From: Bacteroidaceae bacterium
Lineage (GTDB): Bacteria > Bacteroidota > Bacteroidia > Bacteroidales > Bacteroidaceae
Assembly (NCBI GenBank): GCA_030843315.1
Contig: JAUUPT010000012.1
Coordinates: 11,756-75,755 of the forward strand
Direction of reading: 5' to 3'
Length of the DNA stretch: 64,000 nt
Shown here: piece after piece, positions 45,396 through 55,089 of the stretch
Numbering within the stretch: position 1 is the stretch's first letter
Layout of the letters: each line of letters starts with the position of its first letter
The notes under the pieces: model-generated
What the model was told of the DNA's origin: nothing
The model's database searches: none
Seen by the model: only the letters and a program-made list of their open reading frames with translations
Made by a program: the position numbers and the translations under genes

Positions 45396-46613
45396 ATGAA
45401 GATTAATACCGGACAGGGCACTATCCCTCTTATTACGCTCGTGGCCATCTGGTCTATCTCTGCATTGACCTCTCTGCCGGGATTGGCGGTTTCGCCTATC
45501 CTCGGGCAACTCTCTACCATCTTCCCGAAGGCTACGGAACTGGATATACAGATGCTTACCTCCCTGCCTTCGTTGCTGATAATTCCATTTGTATTGCTGG
45601 CCGGCAAGTTGGCGGAGAAGCGCGACTTTATCCGCCTGTTGCGTGTCGGGCTTTGGATGTTTGCTGCGAGCGGATTACTTTATCTGTTTTCTTCGAAGAT
45701 GTGGCAGTTGATGGCAGTCAGTGCACTGCTCGGCATTGGTTCGGGGTTGATAATTCCACTCTCTACCGGTTTAATCTCGCGTTACTTTACGGGTGCGTAT
45801 CGGGTGAAACAGTTTGGTTACAGTTCCGCCATTACCAACGTCACGCTGGTGGTGGCAACCGCAGTAACGGGCTATCTGGCAGAGGTAAATTGGCATTTGC
45901 CGTTCATTGTCTATCTGTTGCCGCTGGTATCACTCGTACTTTGTATCTATCTGAAAAACAGTGATAGCCAGCCTTCCACTGCGGACGCACAGGCAACTAC
46001 CGCTTCTGCTGCCGGATCGGCCCCTGCCATTCCCGGTAAATACGGTATTCACGTCCGCCATCTTCTTCAACTGATGATGTTTTACGGGTTGATTACTTAT
46101 GTCGTCCTTGTCGTTACCTTCAATCTGCCTTTCCTGATGGAAGCACACCACTTCTCCAGCGGAAATTCCGGTCTGATGATTTCACTCTTCTTTCTTGCCA
46201 TCATGGCACCCGGTTTCTTCCTGGGGCATATCGTCCGATTCTTAGGTAGCGACACAAAGTTTTATAGCCTTCTGTCTATTGCTGCGGGCTTACTGTTAAT
46301 ATGGATTTCGCCTAAAGAATGGCTCATTATACCCGGTTGCGTCCTGGTTGGACTGGGTTATGGCGTTATCCAACCGCTGATTTATGACAAAACGGTAGAT
46401 ACCGCCGTACCTGCCAAAACCACCCTGGCGCTTGCTTTCGTCATGGTGATGAACTATCTTGCCATCCTGCTATCTCCATTCATTACCGATTTCTTTCAGT
46501 CGTTGTTTCATACCGGTTCCAAAGAATTCCCGTTTATTCTTAACCTCTGCATCACGATAGGAGCCATCTATTGGGCACATGCCCGGAGGGAGGACTTCTT
46601 ATTTGATGATTAG
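45396..46613 (+). CDS. Major facilitator superfamily transporter
   Basis: The 405-residue protein has 12 predicted membrane helices with a polar loop in the middle (SDSQPSTADAQATTASAAGS, about 190-210). The first cytoplasmic loop is LAGKLAEKRDFIRLLRVG, a degenerate MFS A-motif. It belongs to the drug/sugar efflux type by general character; no substrate can be named. It is divergent from gadB. Confidence 0.85.
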   Translation: MKINTGQGTIPLITLVAIWSISALTSLPGLAVSPILGQLSTIFPKATELDIQMLTSLPSLLIIPFVLLAGKLAEKRDFIRLLRVGLWMFAASGLLYLFSSKMWQLMAVSALLGIGSGLIIPLSTGLISRYFTGAYRVKQFGYSSAITNVTLVVATAVTGYLAEVNWHLPFIVYLLPLVSLVLCIYLKNSDSQPSTADAQATTASAAGSAPAIPGKYGIHVRHLLQLMMFYGLITYVVLVVTFNLPFLMEAHHFSSGNSGLMISLFFLAIMAPGFFLGHIVRFLGSDTKFYSLLSIAAGLLLIWISPKEWLIIPGCVLVGLGYGVIQPLIYDKTVDTAVPAKTTLALAFVMVMNYLAILLSPFITDFFQSLFHTGSKEFPFILNLCITIGAIYWAHARREDFLFDD

Positions 46614-46631
46614 CTGTTCTCAAGCAATAAT

Positions 46632-46710
46632 AAAGGCTGTCCCAAAACAGATTTTGCTATCATTCTCTGTTGTTCAGAACGATGCTTAATCTATATTTGA
46701 GACAGCCTTT
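46632..46710. repeat. Inverted repeat AAAGGCTGTCC ... GAGACAGCCTTT
   Basis: Arms at 46,632-46,642 and 46,699-46,710 enclose about 56 bp between the converging MFS and ald genes. It may serve as a terminator in both directions or be a small dispersed element; the same outer motif (GGCTGTCTCAAA-like) is frequent in Bacteroides intergenic DNA as far as I recall. Confidence 0.55.
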
Positions 46711-46743
46711 GGCTGTAAGAGAGGCCTCTTACCATTTCGAAAC

Positions 46744-47850
46744 CTATAATTCTATCGGCTCATACTTCAGCCCGAACACATCTGCCACAGCTTTGTACGT
46801 AACCTTGCCTTTTACCACGTTCAATCCCAATGCCAGTGCCGGATCATCCTTGCACGCCTGTCGCCATCCTTTGCTTGCCAGGGCCACGGTATAGGGCAGC
46901 GTAGCATTGGTCAGTGCCATAGTCGAGGTGAAAGGTACGGCACCCGGAATATTGGCAACGGCATAATGCACGATGCCATCCATTACATACGTCGGCTCGC
47001 TGTGAGTTGTGGGGTGGGAGGTTTCGAAGCAACCGCCCTGGTCGATGGCTACATCCACGAGCACAGTTCCCGGTTTCATCATCTTCAGCATCTCTTTGGT
47101 GATAAGATGGGGCGCTTTATCACCGGGGATAAGTACGGAACCGATAACAACGTCTATCGTCGGCAGTTCCATCTTGATGTTATGCGTAGAAGAGTAGAGC
47201 GTCTTTACATTCTTGGGCAGCACTTCACTGAGGTAGCGCAAGCGGGGAAGATTGATATCTGCAATCATCACTTCGGCACCCATTCCGGCAGCTATCTGTG
47301 CAGCGTTGGTTCCTACGATACCGCCGCCGAGAATCAGCACCCGCGCGGGGCGTACACCCGGCACACCACCCATCAGTTTCCCTTTTCCGCCTTGCGGCTT
47401 CTCCAGGAAGCGGGCAGCTTCTTGCGTTGCCATGCGTCCGGCCACTTCGCTCATCGGGGTGAGCAGAGGCAGGGAGCGGTCTTCTTTCTCTACCGTTTCG
47501 TAGGCGATGCAGATGGCGCCGCTTTCAATCATGGCTTCGGTCAATAATTTATCGGCTGCGAAGTGGAAGTACGTAAATACCACTTGTCCCTTTTTAATCA
47601 GTTTGTACTCCGGTGCAATGGGCTCTTTTACCTTGACAATCATGTCGGCTGCGGCATACGTAGCTTCGATGGTAGGTAAAGTCTGTGCACCTACGGCGAT
47701 GTAATCATCGTCCGAGAATCCGCTGTTTGCGCCTGCCGTGGCTTGCACATACACTGTATGACCACGCTTCACCAACTCGGCTACTCCGGCAGGGGTCATT
47801 CCTACACGGTTCTCATTGTTCTTGATTTCTTTAGGTACTCCGATAATCAT
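46744..47850 (-). CDS. ald: Alanine dehydrogenase
   Basis: ATG 47,850 (MIIGVPKEIKNNENRVG) matches the family start; upstream codons are not conserved. The 368-residue enzyme interconverts alanine and pyruvate plus ammonia with NAD. Conserved: the RVGMTPAGVAEL N-terminus, catalytic-region HFAADK, the NAD-binding VLILGGGIVGTNAA and DVAIDQGGCFETS. Single gene, divergent from the M23 peptidase. Confidence 0.95.
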   Translation of the reverse strand: MIIGVPKEIKNNENRVGMTPAGVAELVKRGHTVYVQATAGANSGFSDDDYIAVGAQTLPTIEATYAAADMIVKVKEPIAPEYKLIKKGQVVFTYFHFAADKLLTEAMIESGAICIAYETVEKEDRSLPLLTPMSEVAGRMATQEAARFLEKPQGGKGKLMGGVPGVRPARVLILGGGIVGTNAAQIAAGMGAEVMIADINLPRLRYLSEVLPKNVKTLYSSTHNIKMELPTIDVVIGSVLIPGDKAPHLITKEMLKMMKPGTVLVDVAIDQGGCFETSHPTTHSEPTYVMDGIVHYAVANIPGAVPFTSTMALTNATLPYTVALASKGWRQACKDDPALALGLNVVKGKVTYKAVADVFGLKYEPIEL

Positions 47851-48050
47851 AACCTTATTATTTAGGGGGTTAAACTTGGCGAAAGATACAAAAATGGAGA
47901 ACACATTGTTATCATGTCCTTCATGTTTTTCAGCAGAAAACGGGTGTTCTCCTTTCTATTTGCTACATATTCGCTTCGTAAGGAGTGGAATAGAGCAAAC
48001 CTCTTCCTGTTTTATTCGTCCTTTTGTGTCGAAAAGATTGGGATTATTTT

Positions 48051-48058
48051 TATCTTTG
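48051..48058 (+). promoter_or_regulatory. -7 element for the M23 peptidase gene
   Basis: TATCTTTG, full TAnnTTTG match, 31 bp before ATG 48,089. The gap 47,851-48,088 otherwise holds only the divergent ald promoter. Confidence 0.55.
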
Positions 48059-48088
48059 CCTGCGTTAATTAAGAAAGAAGTTATTGCG

Positions 48089-49744
48089 ATGAAACGATAT
48101 ATAAAGCCTTTTGTTTTGTCTCTTTTATTTGTGGCGGGGGGAGCGCAGGCACAGGAGACAGCCACTTTCACCCCTCCTTTTGATTTTCCCATCACTTTTT
48201 CAGGCAACTTCGGCGAGATACGTGCCAATCACTTTCATGGCGGGCTGGACTTCAAGACCGGTGGCACCATCGGCAAGCAAGTACGTGCATTGGCCGACGG
48301 GCATATCTCCCGTATCCGCGTCACTCATGGTTCGGGCTATGTGCTCGACGTAGCTTATGATAATGGTTACTCTACGATAAACCGTCACCTCAGCGCCTTT
48401 GTGGGCGATATTGCCCGCAGGGTGGAAGCCTTGCAATACGAAAAGGAAAGCTGGGAAGTGGAAATCACGCCCGCCCCCGATGAATATCCCGTGAAAGCAG
48501 GGCAAGTCATTGCTTTGAGCGGTAATACCGGTTACTCTTTCGGACCGCATCTGCACCTGGATGTCTTTGAAACGGAGACGGAGGACTATGTAGACCCATT
48601 GCCTTTCTTTATGAACAGGGTGAAAGACAGTACGGCCCCGCGTGCCGAAGGCATCATGCTTTTTCCGCAACCGGGCAAAGGAGTGGTGGAGGGCAAGCAG
48701 TCCCGCCAGATTTTCCCGGCACGGCCGGTGCAGCCTATTACTGCCTGGGGACTGATAGGAGCCGGCATCCGTGCCTATGACTATATGGATGGAGTGCACA
48801 ATAAGTATGGCGTGAAAACCGTTATTCTGGAAGTGGATGGCAAGGAGGTTTTCCGCAGCGTGGTAGACCGCTTTGCCTACGAAGAAAACCGGTATATCAA
48901 TTCGTGGACACACGGACAATATATGAAGTCCTTCATCGAACCGGGCAACCGCCTGCGCCTGCTGCATGCATCCAATGGCAACCGCGGACTGGTGGAAATC
49001 AATGAAGAACGTCCTTATCAGTTTGTCTATACACTGAGCGATGCACTGGGCAACACGTCCAAAGTGCGCTTCACGGTGCAAGGCAAGAAGGCGGATATTC
49101 CTCCGGTGGAGCATCGCGAGAAATATGTTTTCAAATGGGATAGGGTGAATTATCTGCAAGAGCCGGGCTTGGAACTGGTCGTTCCCAAAGGAATGCTTTA
49201 TGATGATGCCTGGCTGAACTATGCCGTGCGTGCCGATAGCGGCGATATTGCCTTTACCTATCAACTGAATGATACCCGCATCCCCATGCATGGTGCCTGC
49301 GATTTGCGTATCGGCCTGCGTCGTCGTCCGATAGAGGATATGACGAAATATTATGTAGCCGGCGTCACTGCCCGCGGCAGCAAGTACAGTGTGGGCGGTA
49401 AGTTCGAGGATGGCTGTATGAAGGTTCGTATCCGCGAGTTAGGGACGTATACAGTGGCTCTCGATACCGTTCCTCCTCAGATAACCCCTGTGAACAAGGC
49501 GCAATGGGGGCGCACGGGACGCATTGTATTCAAAGCAAAAGATAAAGAAACAGGCATCGACACTTATCGTGGCACGATTGACGGAAAGTACGCCTTGTTT
49601 GGCAAGCCGAACTCCATCAGCGGAGACCTGGTTTGCGAACTCGATCCCCGGCATGTGGAGAAGGGTGGCAAGCACATTGTGGAAATGACCGTAACGGATG
49701 GTTGCGGCAATCGTGCTACCGAGCAATTTGAATTTGTCTGGTAA
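48089..49744 (+). CDS. M23-family metallopeptidase, exported
   Basis: ATG 48,089 gives a signal peptide (MKRYIKPFVLSLLFVAGG, AQA) and a 551-residue protein; the open frame continues upstream but lacks a signal sequence. The zinc peptidase core has HFHGGLDF and HLHLDVFE, the H-x3-D and HxH metal ligands of LytM-type peptidoglycan endopeptidases, within residues 40-170. The remaining 380 residues are beta-rich (LEVDGKEVFRSVV, DTVPPQITPVNKAQWG) and probably bind wall or partner proteins. Role: cell-wall remodelling in the periplasm. Confidence 0.9.
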   Translation: MKRYIKPFVLSLLFVAGGAQAQETATFTPPFDFPITFSGNFGEIRANHFHGGLDFKTGGTIGKQVRALADGHISRIRVTHGSGYVLDVAYDNGYSTINRHLSAFVGDIARRVEALQYEKESWEVEITPAPDEYPVKAGQVIALSGNTGYSFGPHLHLDVFETETEDYVDPLPFFMNRVKDSTAPRAEGIMLFPQPGKGVVEGKQSRQIFPARPVQPITAWGLIGAGIRAYDYMDGVHNKYGVKTVILEVDGKEVFRSVVDRFAYEENRYINSWTHGQYMKSFIEPGNRLRLLHASNGNRGLVEINEERPYQFVYTLSDALGNTSKVRFTVQGKKADIPPVEHREKYVFKWDRVNYLQEPGLELVVPKGMLYDDAWLNYAVRADSGDIAFTYQLNDTRIPMHGACDLRIGLRRRPIEDMTKYYVAGVTARGSKYSVGGKFEDGCMKVRIRELGTYTVALDTVPPQITPVNKAQWGRTGRIVFKAKDKETGIDTYRGTIDGKYALFGKPNSISGDLVCELDPRHVEKGGKHIVEMTVTDGCGNRATEQFEFVW

Positions 49745-49780
49745 ATGGAAAACATTAATAGCAACAATAATAACTGAAGT

Positions 49781-51424
49781 ATGAAAAGCAAAAGACTGAC
49801 TCTTTCCGTCTTATTCGTGGCAGCATCCGTGGTGAATGCCCTGGCTTGTACCAATCTTATCGTAGGCAAGAATGCCTCTACGGACGGTTCTACCATCGTA
49901 TCTTATTCTGCCGACTCCTACGGGCTGTTCGGCGAGTTATATCATTATCCCGCAGGCATGCACAAGAAGGGTACGCTGATCGATGTCCACGAGTGGGACA
50001 CCGGCAAGTACCTCGGCCGGATAGAGCAAGCCCGCCAGACGTACAACGTCATCGGCAACATGAACGAATTTCAGCTTACCATCGGCGAAACTACCTTCGG
50101 CGGTCGTCCCGAATTGGTGGACTCTACCGGCATCATCGACTACGGTAGCCTGATTTACCTCGGCCTGCAACGTTCCCGCACTGCCCGCGAAGCCATCAAG
50201 GTGATGACCGAACTCGTGCAGGAATACGGCTATTACAGCAGCGGTGAATCCTTCACCATTGCCGACCCCAACGAAATATGGATTATGGAAATGATAGGCA
50301 AAGGTCCCGGCGTGCGTGGTGCCGTATGGGTAGCCGTCCGTGTTCCCGACGATTGTATCTCGGCACATGCCAACCAGAGCCGCATCCACCAGTTCGACAT
50401 GAACGACAAGAACAACTGTATGTATTCTCCCGACGTCATTTCCTTTGCCCGCGAAAAAGGTTACTTTGACGGAGTGAACAAGGACTTCAGTTTTGCCAAT
50501 GCATACGCACCCCTCGACTTCGGTGCCCGCCGCTACTGCGAAGCCCGCGTATGGAGCTACTTCAATATGTTTACCGACTGTGGCAATGAATTCTTACCTT
50601 ATATATTAGGTGAAACAGATACTCCGATGCCGCTGTTCCTCAAACCCAGCCGCCAGATTTCCGTACAGGATGTGAAGAACGCCATGCGCGACCACTACGA
50701 AGGAACACCCCTCGACATCAGCAAGGACTTTGGCGCCGGCCCGTATCATACTCCCTACCGTCTGTCTCCTCTTTCCTTCAAGGTGGGCGACCAGGAGTAC
50801 TTCAACGAACGTCCCATTTCCACCCAGCAGAGTGGCTTCGTATTCGTGGCGCAGATGCGTTCCGAAATGCCCGACGCTATCGGTGGCGTGTTGTGGTTCG
50901 GTACGGATGATGCCAACATGACTGTCTTTACCCCTGTATATTGCTGTACGGATAAAATCCCTGCTTGCTATACCCGCGTGGATGGTGCCGATTACATTAC
51001 CTTCTCCTGGAATTCTGCTTTCTGGATTTTCAACTGGGTATCCAATATGGTTTATCCCCGCTACGACCTGATGATAGGCGACGTACGTGCCACTCAGACG
51101 GAACTGGAAACTACCTTCAACGAAGCCCAGGAAGGTGTAGAGGCAGCTGCTGCCAAACTGTTGGCAAAAGATCCTGCCAAGGCCAAAGCATTCCTTACCA
51201 ACTATACGAACATGACGGCTCAGAGCACTTTCGATACCTGGAAACGCCTCGGCGAATTCCTGGTCGTAAAATATAATGACGGAGTGGTGAAGCGTATGAA
51301 AGACGGTAAGTTCGAGCGCAATTCCATCGGTCAGCCGGCAGGCGTAGTTCGTCCCGGATACCCGAAAGAATTCCTGGAAGAGTACGTCAAGCAGACGGGA
51401 GACAGGTATAAAATGCCGGAATAA
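49781..51424 (+). CDS. C69-family dipeptidase
   Basis: The 547-residue protein carries a signal peptide ending NALA, directly followed by Cys23 in CTNLIVGKNASTDG. Removal of the signal exposes Cys23 as the N-terminal nucleophile of the Ntn-hydrolase fold, as in PepD/C69 dipeptidases. Other conserved parts: SGESFTIADPNEIWIMEMIG and SAHANQSRI. It would cleave dipeptides in the periplasm. It lies 36 bp after the M23 gene. Confidence 0.9.
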   Translation: MKSKRLTLSVLFVAASVVNALACTNLIVGKNASTDGSTIVSYSADSYGLFGELYHYPAGMHKKGTLIDVHEWDTGKYLGRIEQARQTYNVIGNMNEFQLTIGETTFGGRPELVDSTGIIDYGSLIYLGLQRSRTAREAIKVMTELVQEYGYYSSGESFTIADPNEIWIMEMIGKGPGVRGAVWVAVRVPDDCISAHANQSRIHQFDMNDKNNCMYSPDVISFAREKGYFDGVNKDFSFANAYAPLDFGARRYCEARVWSYFNMFTDCGNEFLPYILGETDTPMPLFLKPSRQISVQDVKNAMRDHYEGTPLDISKDFGAGPYHTPYRLSPLSFKVGDQEYFNERPISTQQSGFVFVAQMRSEMPDAIGGVLWFGTDDANMTVFTPVYCCTDKIPACYTRVDGADYITFSWNSAFWIFNWVSNMVYPRYDLMIGDVRATQTELETTFNEAQEGVEAAAAKLLAKDPAKAKAFLTNYTNMTAQSTFDTWKRLGEFLVVKYNDGVVKRMKDGKFERNSIGQPAGVVRPGYPKEFLEEYVKQTGDRYKMPE

Positions 51425-51501
51425 GTTTCTGTGCAGGTTACACAGGTTCTTCATTCCTCTCCTAAAATCTGTGTAATCTGTGTAATCTCTGTTGAAAAAA
51501 A

Positions 51502-51533
51502 TTAGGATATTCGAACTTATTCTCCTACATTTG
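51502..51533 (+). promoter_or_regulatory. Promoter of the phosphohexose mutase gene
   Basis: TTAG (3 of 4 of TTTG) at 51,502-51,505 and TACATTTG at 51,526-51,533, 20 bp apart, 47 bp before the ATG. Confidence 0.55.
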
Positions 51534-51580
51534 TGTCTTAACAAATAGTTTATATCAACCTTTAAAATAGAAACAATCTT

Positions 51581-53320
51581 ATGGAAAATCAGGAACTGAT
51601 TAAGCAGGTAACTGAGAAAGCCGAAAAATGGCTTACCCCGGCATACGATGCCGAAACTCAGGCAGAAGTGAAACGCATGTTGGTAAATCCCGATAAAACC
51701 GAACTGATAGACAGCTTCTATAAGGATTTGGAATTTGGAACGGGCGGTCTGCGCGGCATCATGGGCGCCGGAACCAACCGAATGAATATCTATACGGTAG
51801 GTGCTGCCACCCAGGGCTTGTCCAATTACCTGAACAAATGCTTTGCCGGTAAAGACCAGATTTCAGTAGTAGTGGGTTACGACTGTCGCAACAACAGTGA
51901 CAAGTTTGCCAAGATTTCTGCTGACATCTTCTCTGCCAACGGCATCAAGGTATATCTCTTCGACGACCTTCGTCCTACTCCCGAAGTTTCGTTCGCTATT
52001 CGCCACTTCGGTTGCCAGAGCGGTATCAACATCACCGCCAGCCACAACCCGAGAGAATACAACGGCTACAAGGCTTATTGGGACGACGGTGCACAGGTGC
52101 TTGCTCCGCACGATACCGCTATCATCGACGAAGTGAACAAAGTAACCGTTGCCGGCATCAAGTTCAACGGCAATCCCGATCTGATTCAGATTATCGGCAA
52201 GGAAGTCGACGACATTTATCTGGATAAGGTGCATTCCATTTCCATCGATCCGGAAGTCATCAAGCGTCAGAAAAACCTTAGCATCGTCTATACACCGCTT
52301 CATGGTGCAGGCCGTGTGCTTATCCCGGATTCATTGAAGGAATGGGGATTCGAGAACATCAACTGCGTGCCTGAGCAGATGGTGAAGGACGGCAACTTCC
52401 CGACCGTTGTATCGCCGAACCCCGAAAATGCCGAAGCCCTCTCTATGGCCATTGCACTGGCAAAGAAGCTCGATGCTGACATCGTAATGGCAAGCGACCC
52501 CGATGCCGACCGCGTAGGTATGGCGTGCAAGGACGACAAGGGCGAATGGGTACTTATCAACGGTAACCAGACTTGTCTGATCTTCTTGTACTACATCATC
52601 AAGAACCGCATTGCCATGGGCAAGATGCAGCCCAATGACTTCATCGTAAAGACCATTGTAACGACTGAACTGATTAAGGCGGTAGCCGATAAGAACAAGA
52701 TTGAAATGCGCGATTGTTACACCGGCTTCAAGTGGATTGCCCGCGAGATTCGTCTGAGCGAAGGCAAGCAACAATACATCGGCGGTGGTGAAGAAAGCTA
52801 CGGCTTCCTGGCCGAAGACTTTGTTCGCGATAAAGATGCCGTTTCCGCCTGCTCGCTGCTGGCCGAAATCTGTGCATGGGCAAAGGATCAGGGCAAGACG
52901 CTGTATGACGTGCTGATGGACATCTACGTAGAGTACGGCTTCTCCAAAGAAACCACCGTAAACGTTGTGAAACCGGGTAAGAGCGGCGCCGAGGAAATCA
53001 AGGCCATGATGGATAACTTCCGTGCCAACCCGCCGAAGGAAATCGGAGGTTCGCCCGTGAAGGTAATCAAGGATTATAAGACTCTGAAAGTAACCGATCA
53101 GGGAAATGTCCGCGATCTGGATATGCCGGAAGCATCCAACGTACTTCAGTATTTCACCGAAGACGGTACGAAAATTTCCGTTCGTCCGTCGGGTACGGAA
53201 CCGAAGATTAAGTTCTATATCGAGGTGAAAGGCGAAATGGGTTGTCCGAAGTGCTATGTCAGCGCCAATGCCGAAGCTGAGAAGAAAGTAGAGGCAGTGC
53301 GCAAGTCACTTGGCATCTGA
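51581..53320 (+). CDS. Phosphoglucomutase/phosphomannomutase-type enzyme
   Basis: The 579-residue alpha-D-phosphohexomutase moves phosphate between C1 and C6 of hexoses. Active serine loop TASHNPREYNGYKAYW (about 155), metal loop ASDPDADRVGMA (about 307), sugar loop GGGEESYG and phosphate loop RPSGTEPKIKFY are all intact. The long form is usual in Bacteroides; glucose and mannose phosphate cannot be told apart. Own promoter and terminator. Confidence 0.93.
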   Translation: MENQELIKQVTEKAEKWLTPAYDAETQAEVKRMLVNPDKTELIDSFYKDLEFGTGGLRGIMGAGTNRMNIYTVGAATQGLSNYLNKCFAGKDQISVVVGYDCRNNSDKFAKISADIFSANGIKVYLFDDLRPTPEVSFAIRHFGCQSGINITASHNPREYNGYKAYWDDGAQVLAPHDTAIIDEVNKVTVAGIKFNGNPDLIQIIGKEVDDIYLDKVHSISIDPEVIKRQKNLSIVYTPLHGAGRVLIPDSLKEWGFENINCVPEQMVKDGNFPTVVSPNPENAEALSMAIALAKKLDADIVMASDPDADRVGMACKDDKGEWVLINGNQTCLIFLYYIIKNRIAMGKMQPNDFIVKTIVTTELIKAVADKNKIEMRDCYTGFKWIAREIRLSEGKQQYIGGGEESYGFLAEDFVRDKDAVSACSLLAEICAWAKDQGKTLYDVLMDIYVEYGFSKETTVNVVKPGKSGAEEIKAMMDNFRANPPKEIGGSPVKVIKDYKTLKVTDQGNVRDLDMPEASNVLQYFTEDGTKISVRPSGTEPKIKFYIEVKGEMGCPKCYVSANAEAEKKVEAVRKSLGI

Positions 53321-53349
53321 TAACGATAGATAACAGAAAAGAACAAATA

Positions 53350-53390
53350 GAAAGGTGTATCCCTGCGAAGGGATACACCTTTCTTGTTTT
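53350..53390 (+). terminator. Terminator of the mutase gene
   Basis: Perfect 15-bp stem (GAAAGGTGTATCCCT / AGGGATACACCTTTC), 4-nt loop, then a T-rich tail. Confidence 0.9.
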
Positions 53391-53512
53391 TAGGTGGTAA
53401 GTGTTAACTGTTTTTCTGCATTATACTTCTTTCGTATACTTTAAGTCAACCTCAAAATCTTTCCGTGTTAAACCCCGTTCTATAGGGACATCTAAACCTA
53501 AACTATAAAGTA

Positions 53513-54415
53513 ATGATGAAAGATTTAGTAGCAGGCATCAAGTACGATGCCGCCAAAGTAATCGAACAGGCCGTAGGGCCAAGTAAAGAATTCTGCATGG
53601 GGTATATGAACCCCGGTGCTCCGGATGGTCAGGGATATATCTCTACCATGAAACTCTCAGTGGGTACGGTCGATGTGAAAGACCTCGACACGGTGACCGA
53701 AGGCATCGTCTCGTACGACCGTTGCGAAAAGAACGACGCTTACATCGGACAAATCAACATGCTGACCGTCTCTTCCTTCTGCGGACAGAATGGCGCCGTA
53801 TGGGGCTTCGACCTCGCCGTGCACGAAGACATCGCCACCGGCAAAGAGAAACCCATGTACATGCAGGAACAACCGGACGGCAAACCTGCCATCCCCGTCT
53901 ACAACGCCCGCCCGCTGCTCGATGCCAGCGAACGTCTTTTCGGACGCGAGAAGCAACGCCGTTTCCCACCGATGCCGGGTGCACATGTTATCTGTGCCAA
54001 TAAGGACGTCACCGCCCGCGGTCCGCTGTGGGTATGGTCGGCTATCGGCATTGCCATCCTGAAAAACCGTAGCGACGGCTCCTGCCTCTTCATCGAGGAT
54101 GCCAACACTTATGGCGATGACAACACCACCGAAGCCGAGCTGATCGGTTTCCTGGAAGGCTCGCTCCGCAAAGTAACAAACAGCATCGTGTTGTGCGGAC
54201 AGGATCAGTCCGTAGAGTACGACCGCATCTATGTGGGCTACAAATACACGTTTGTAGAACCGCACCAAGTGGGTTGCGCCCTGACCTGCGCCCTGTACGT
54301 CTACCTGGCACAGAATGCCATCCCCGCCGGTATGAAGGCTTCCGACCTCAAAGGCATGCCCATCGACGAATGGGAAAAGAAACTGGACTTAGAACCACTG
54401 ACAGTGGTTGAGTGA
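53513..54415 (+). CDS. hdcA: Histidine decarboxylase, pyruvoyl type (proenzyme)
   Basis: The 300-residue protein aligns by eye over its whole length with the Lactobacillus pyruvoyl histidine decarboxylase. Shared blocks: GYMNPG, EGIVSYDRCEKNDAYIGQIN, TVSSFCG, PGAHVICANKDVTA, VWSAIGIAI, FIEDAN and EPHQVGCAL. Autocleavage should occur between Ser87 and Ser88 (VSSFCG), turning Ser88 into the pyruvoyl group. The residues that bind the imidazole in the known enzyme (Tyr-Asp in SYDR, the next Glu) and the catalytic Glu (FIEDA) are present. It makes histamine and CO2, consuming a proton. A second ATG at 53,516 could be the start. First gene of a three-gene operon. Confidence 0.9.
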   Translation: MMKDLVAGIKYDAAKVIEQAVGPSKEFCMGYMNPGAPDGQGYISTMKLSVGTVDVKDLDTVTEGIVSYDRCEKNDAYIGQINMLTVSSFCGQNGAVWGFDLAVHEDIATGKEKPMYMQEQPDGKPAIPVYNARPLLDASERLFGREKQRRFPPMPGAHVICANKDVTARGPLWVWSAIGIAILKNRSDGSCLFIEDANTYGDDNTTEAELIGFLEGSLRKVTNSIVLCGQDQSVEYDRIYVGYKYTFVEPHQVGCALTCALYVYLAQNAIPAGMKASDLKGMPIDEWEKKLDLEPLTVVE

Positions 54416-54454
54416 TTATAAACCTAAACTTTAACTTTTTAAAAAATTATTATC

Positions 54455-55084
54455 ATGGATGAAATGAAAGGAACTCGTTATCCTATTTTCGGATTTGTGA
54501 CAGGTGGTACAGGTGTTTTTAACGATGGCATTCCACCCCAGCCGTATGAAACTTTTGCTTATGACCTTGCTTTGCACCAGGCAGCTATCGAGAATTTCAA
54601 TGTAATTCCCTACACCTCCGTCATGCCGCCCGAGATACGTGGCAACCTGGTGACCATTACCCCGGAGATGAATCAGAAGTTCCATTACTTGCCCTATCGT
54701 CCCGACATCAAGGACCAGTTCCATCACGGTGCCGTGCTCGAAGTAATCATGGCGGGAACAGGTGCCAACTATGCCGATCATAAAGCCATCGCCACCGGTG
54801 TGGGCATTGTATGGGCAAAGAAGGACGGTAAGTTTGTAGGCGGTTTTGCTGCCGAATACGTACAGTTCTACGACTCGAAGATTGATGATGAGATAGCTGC
54901 TGCCGAAGCACGCATGTGGCTCAACAAATCGCTGAACCACGAACTTTCCATGCGCGGCATGGAGCAGGACGGAGACAAGGAATTGTTCCACAACTTCATC
55001 AACATACCTTCTGATAATCCGTTTGCATACTGCCTGACGGCTATCGGATTCCTGAACTTCGGTTATGCACCCTTAGCTAAGTAA
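54455..55084 (+). CDS. Pyruvoyl-dependent arginine decarboxylase-like protein (possible HdcB-type partner)
   Basis: The 209-residue protein resembles PvlArgDC of archaea and bacteria: FGFVTGGTGVFNDG at the start, ALHQAAIENFNVIPYTSVMP in the centre and GGFAAEYVQ later. PvlArgDC is cleaved at a Ser-Ser pair; here the pair is Thr54-Ser55, so the pyruvoyl-forming Ser is kept but the preceding residue is changed. The conserved Asn (Asn49) and the acidic Glu in AAEY remain. It may decarboxylate arginine to agmatine, or help maturation of the histidine decarboxylase, as HdcB does in lactic acid bacteria. It lies 39 bp after hdcA and 5 bp before the antiporter. Confidence 0.65.
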   Translation: MDEMKGTRYPIFGFVTGGTGVFNDGIPPQPYETFAYDLALHQAAIENFNVIPYTSVMPPEIRGNLVTITPEMNQKFHYLPYRPDIKDQFHHGAVLEVIMAGTGANYADHKAIATGVGIVWAKKDGKFVGGFAAEYVQFYDSKIDDEIAAAEARMWLNKSLNHELSMRGMEQDGDKELFHNFINIPSDNPFAYCLTAIGFLNFGYAPLAK

Positions 55085-55089
55085 ACGGC

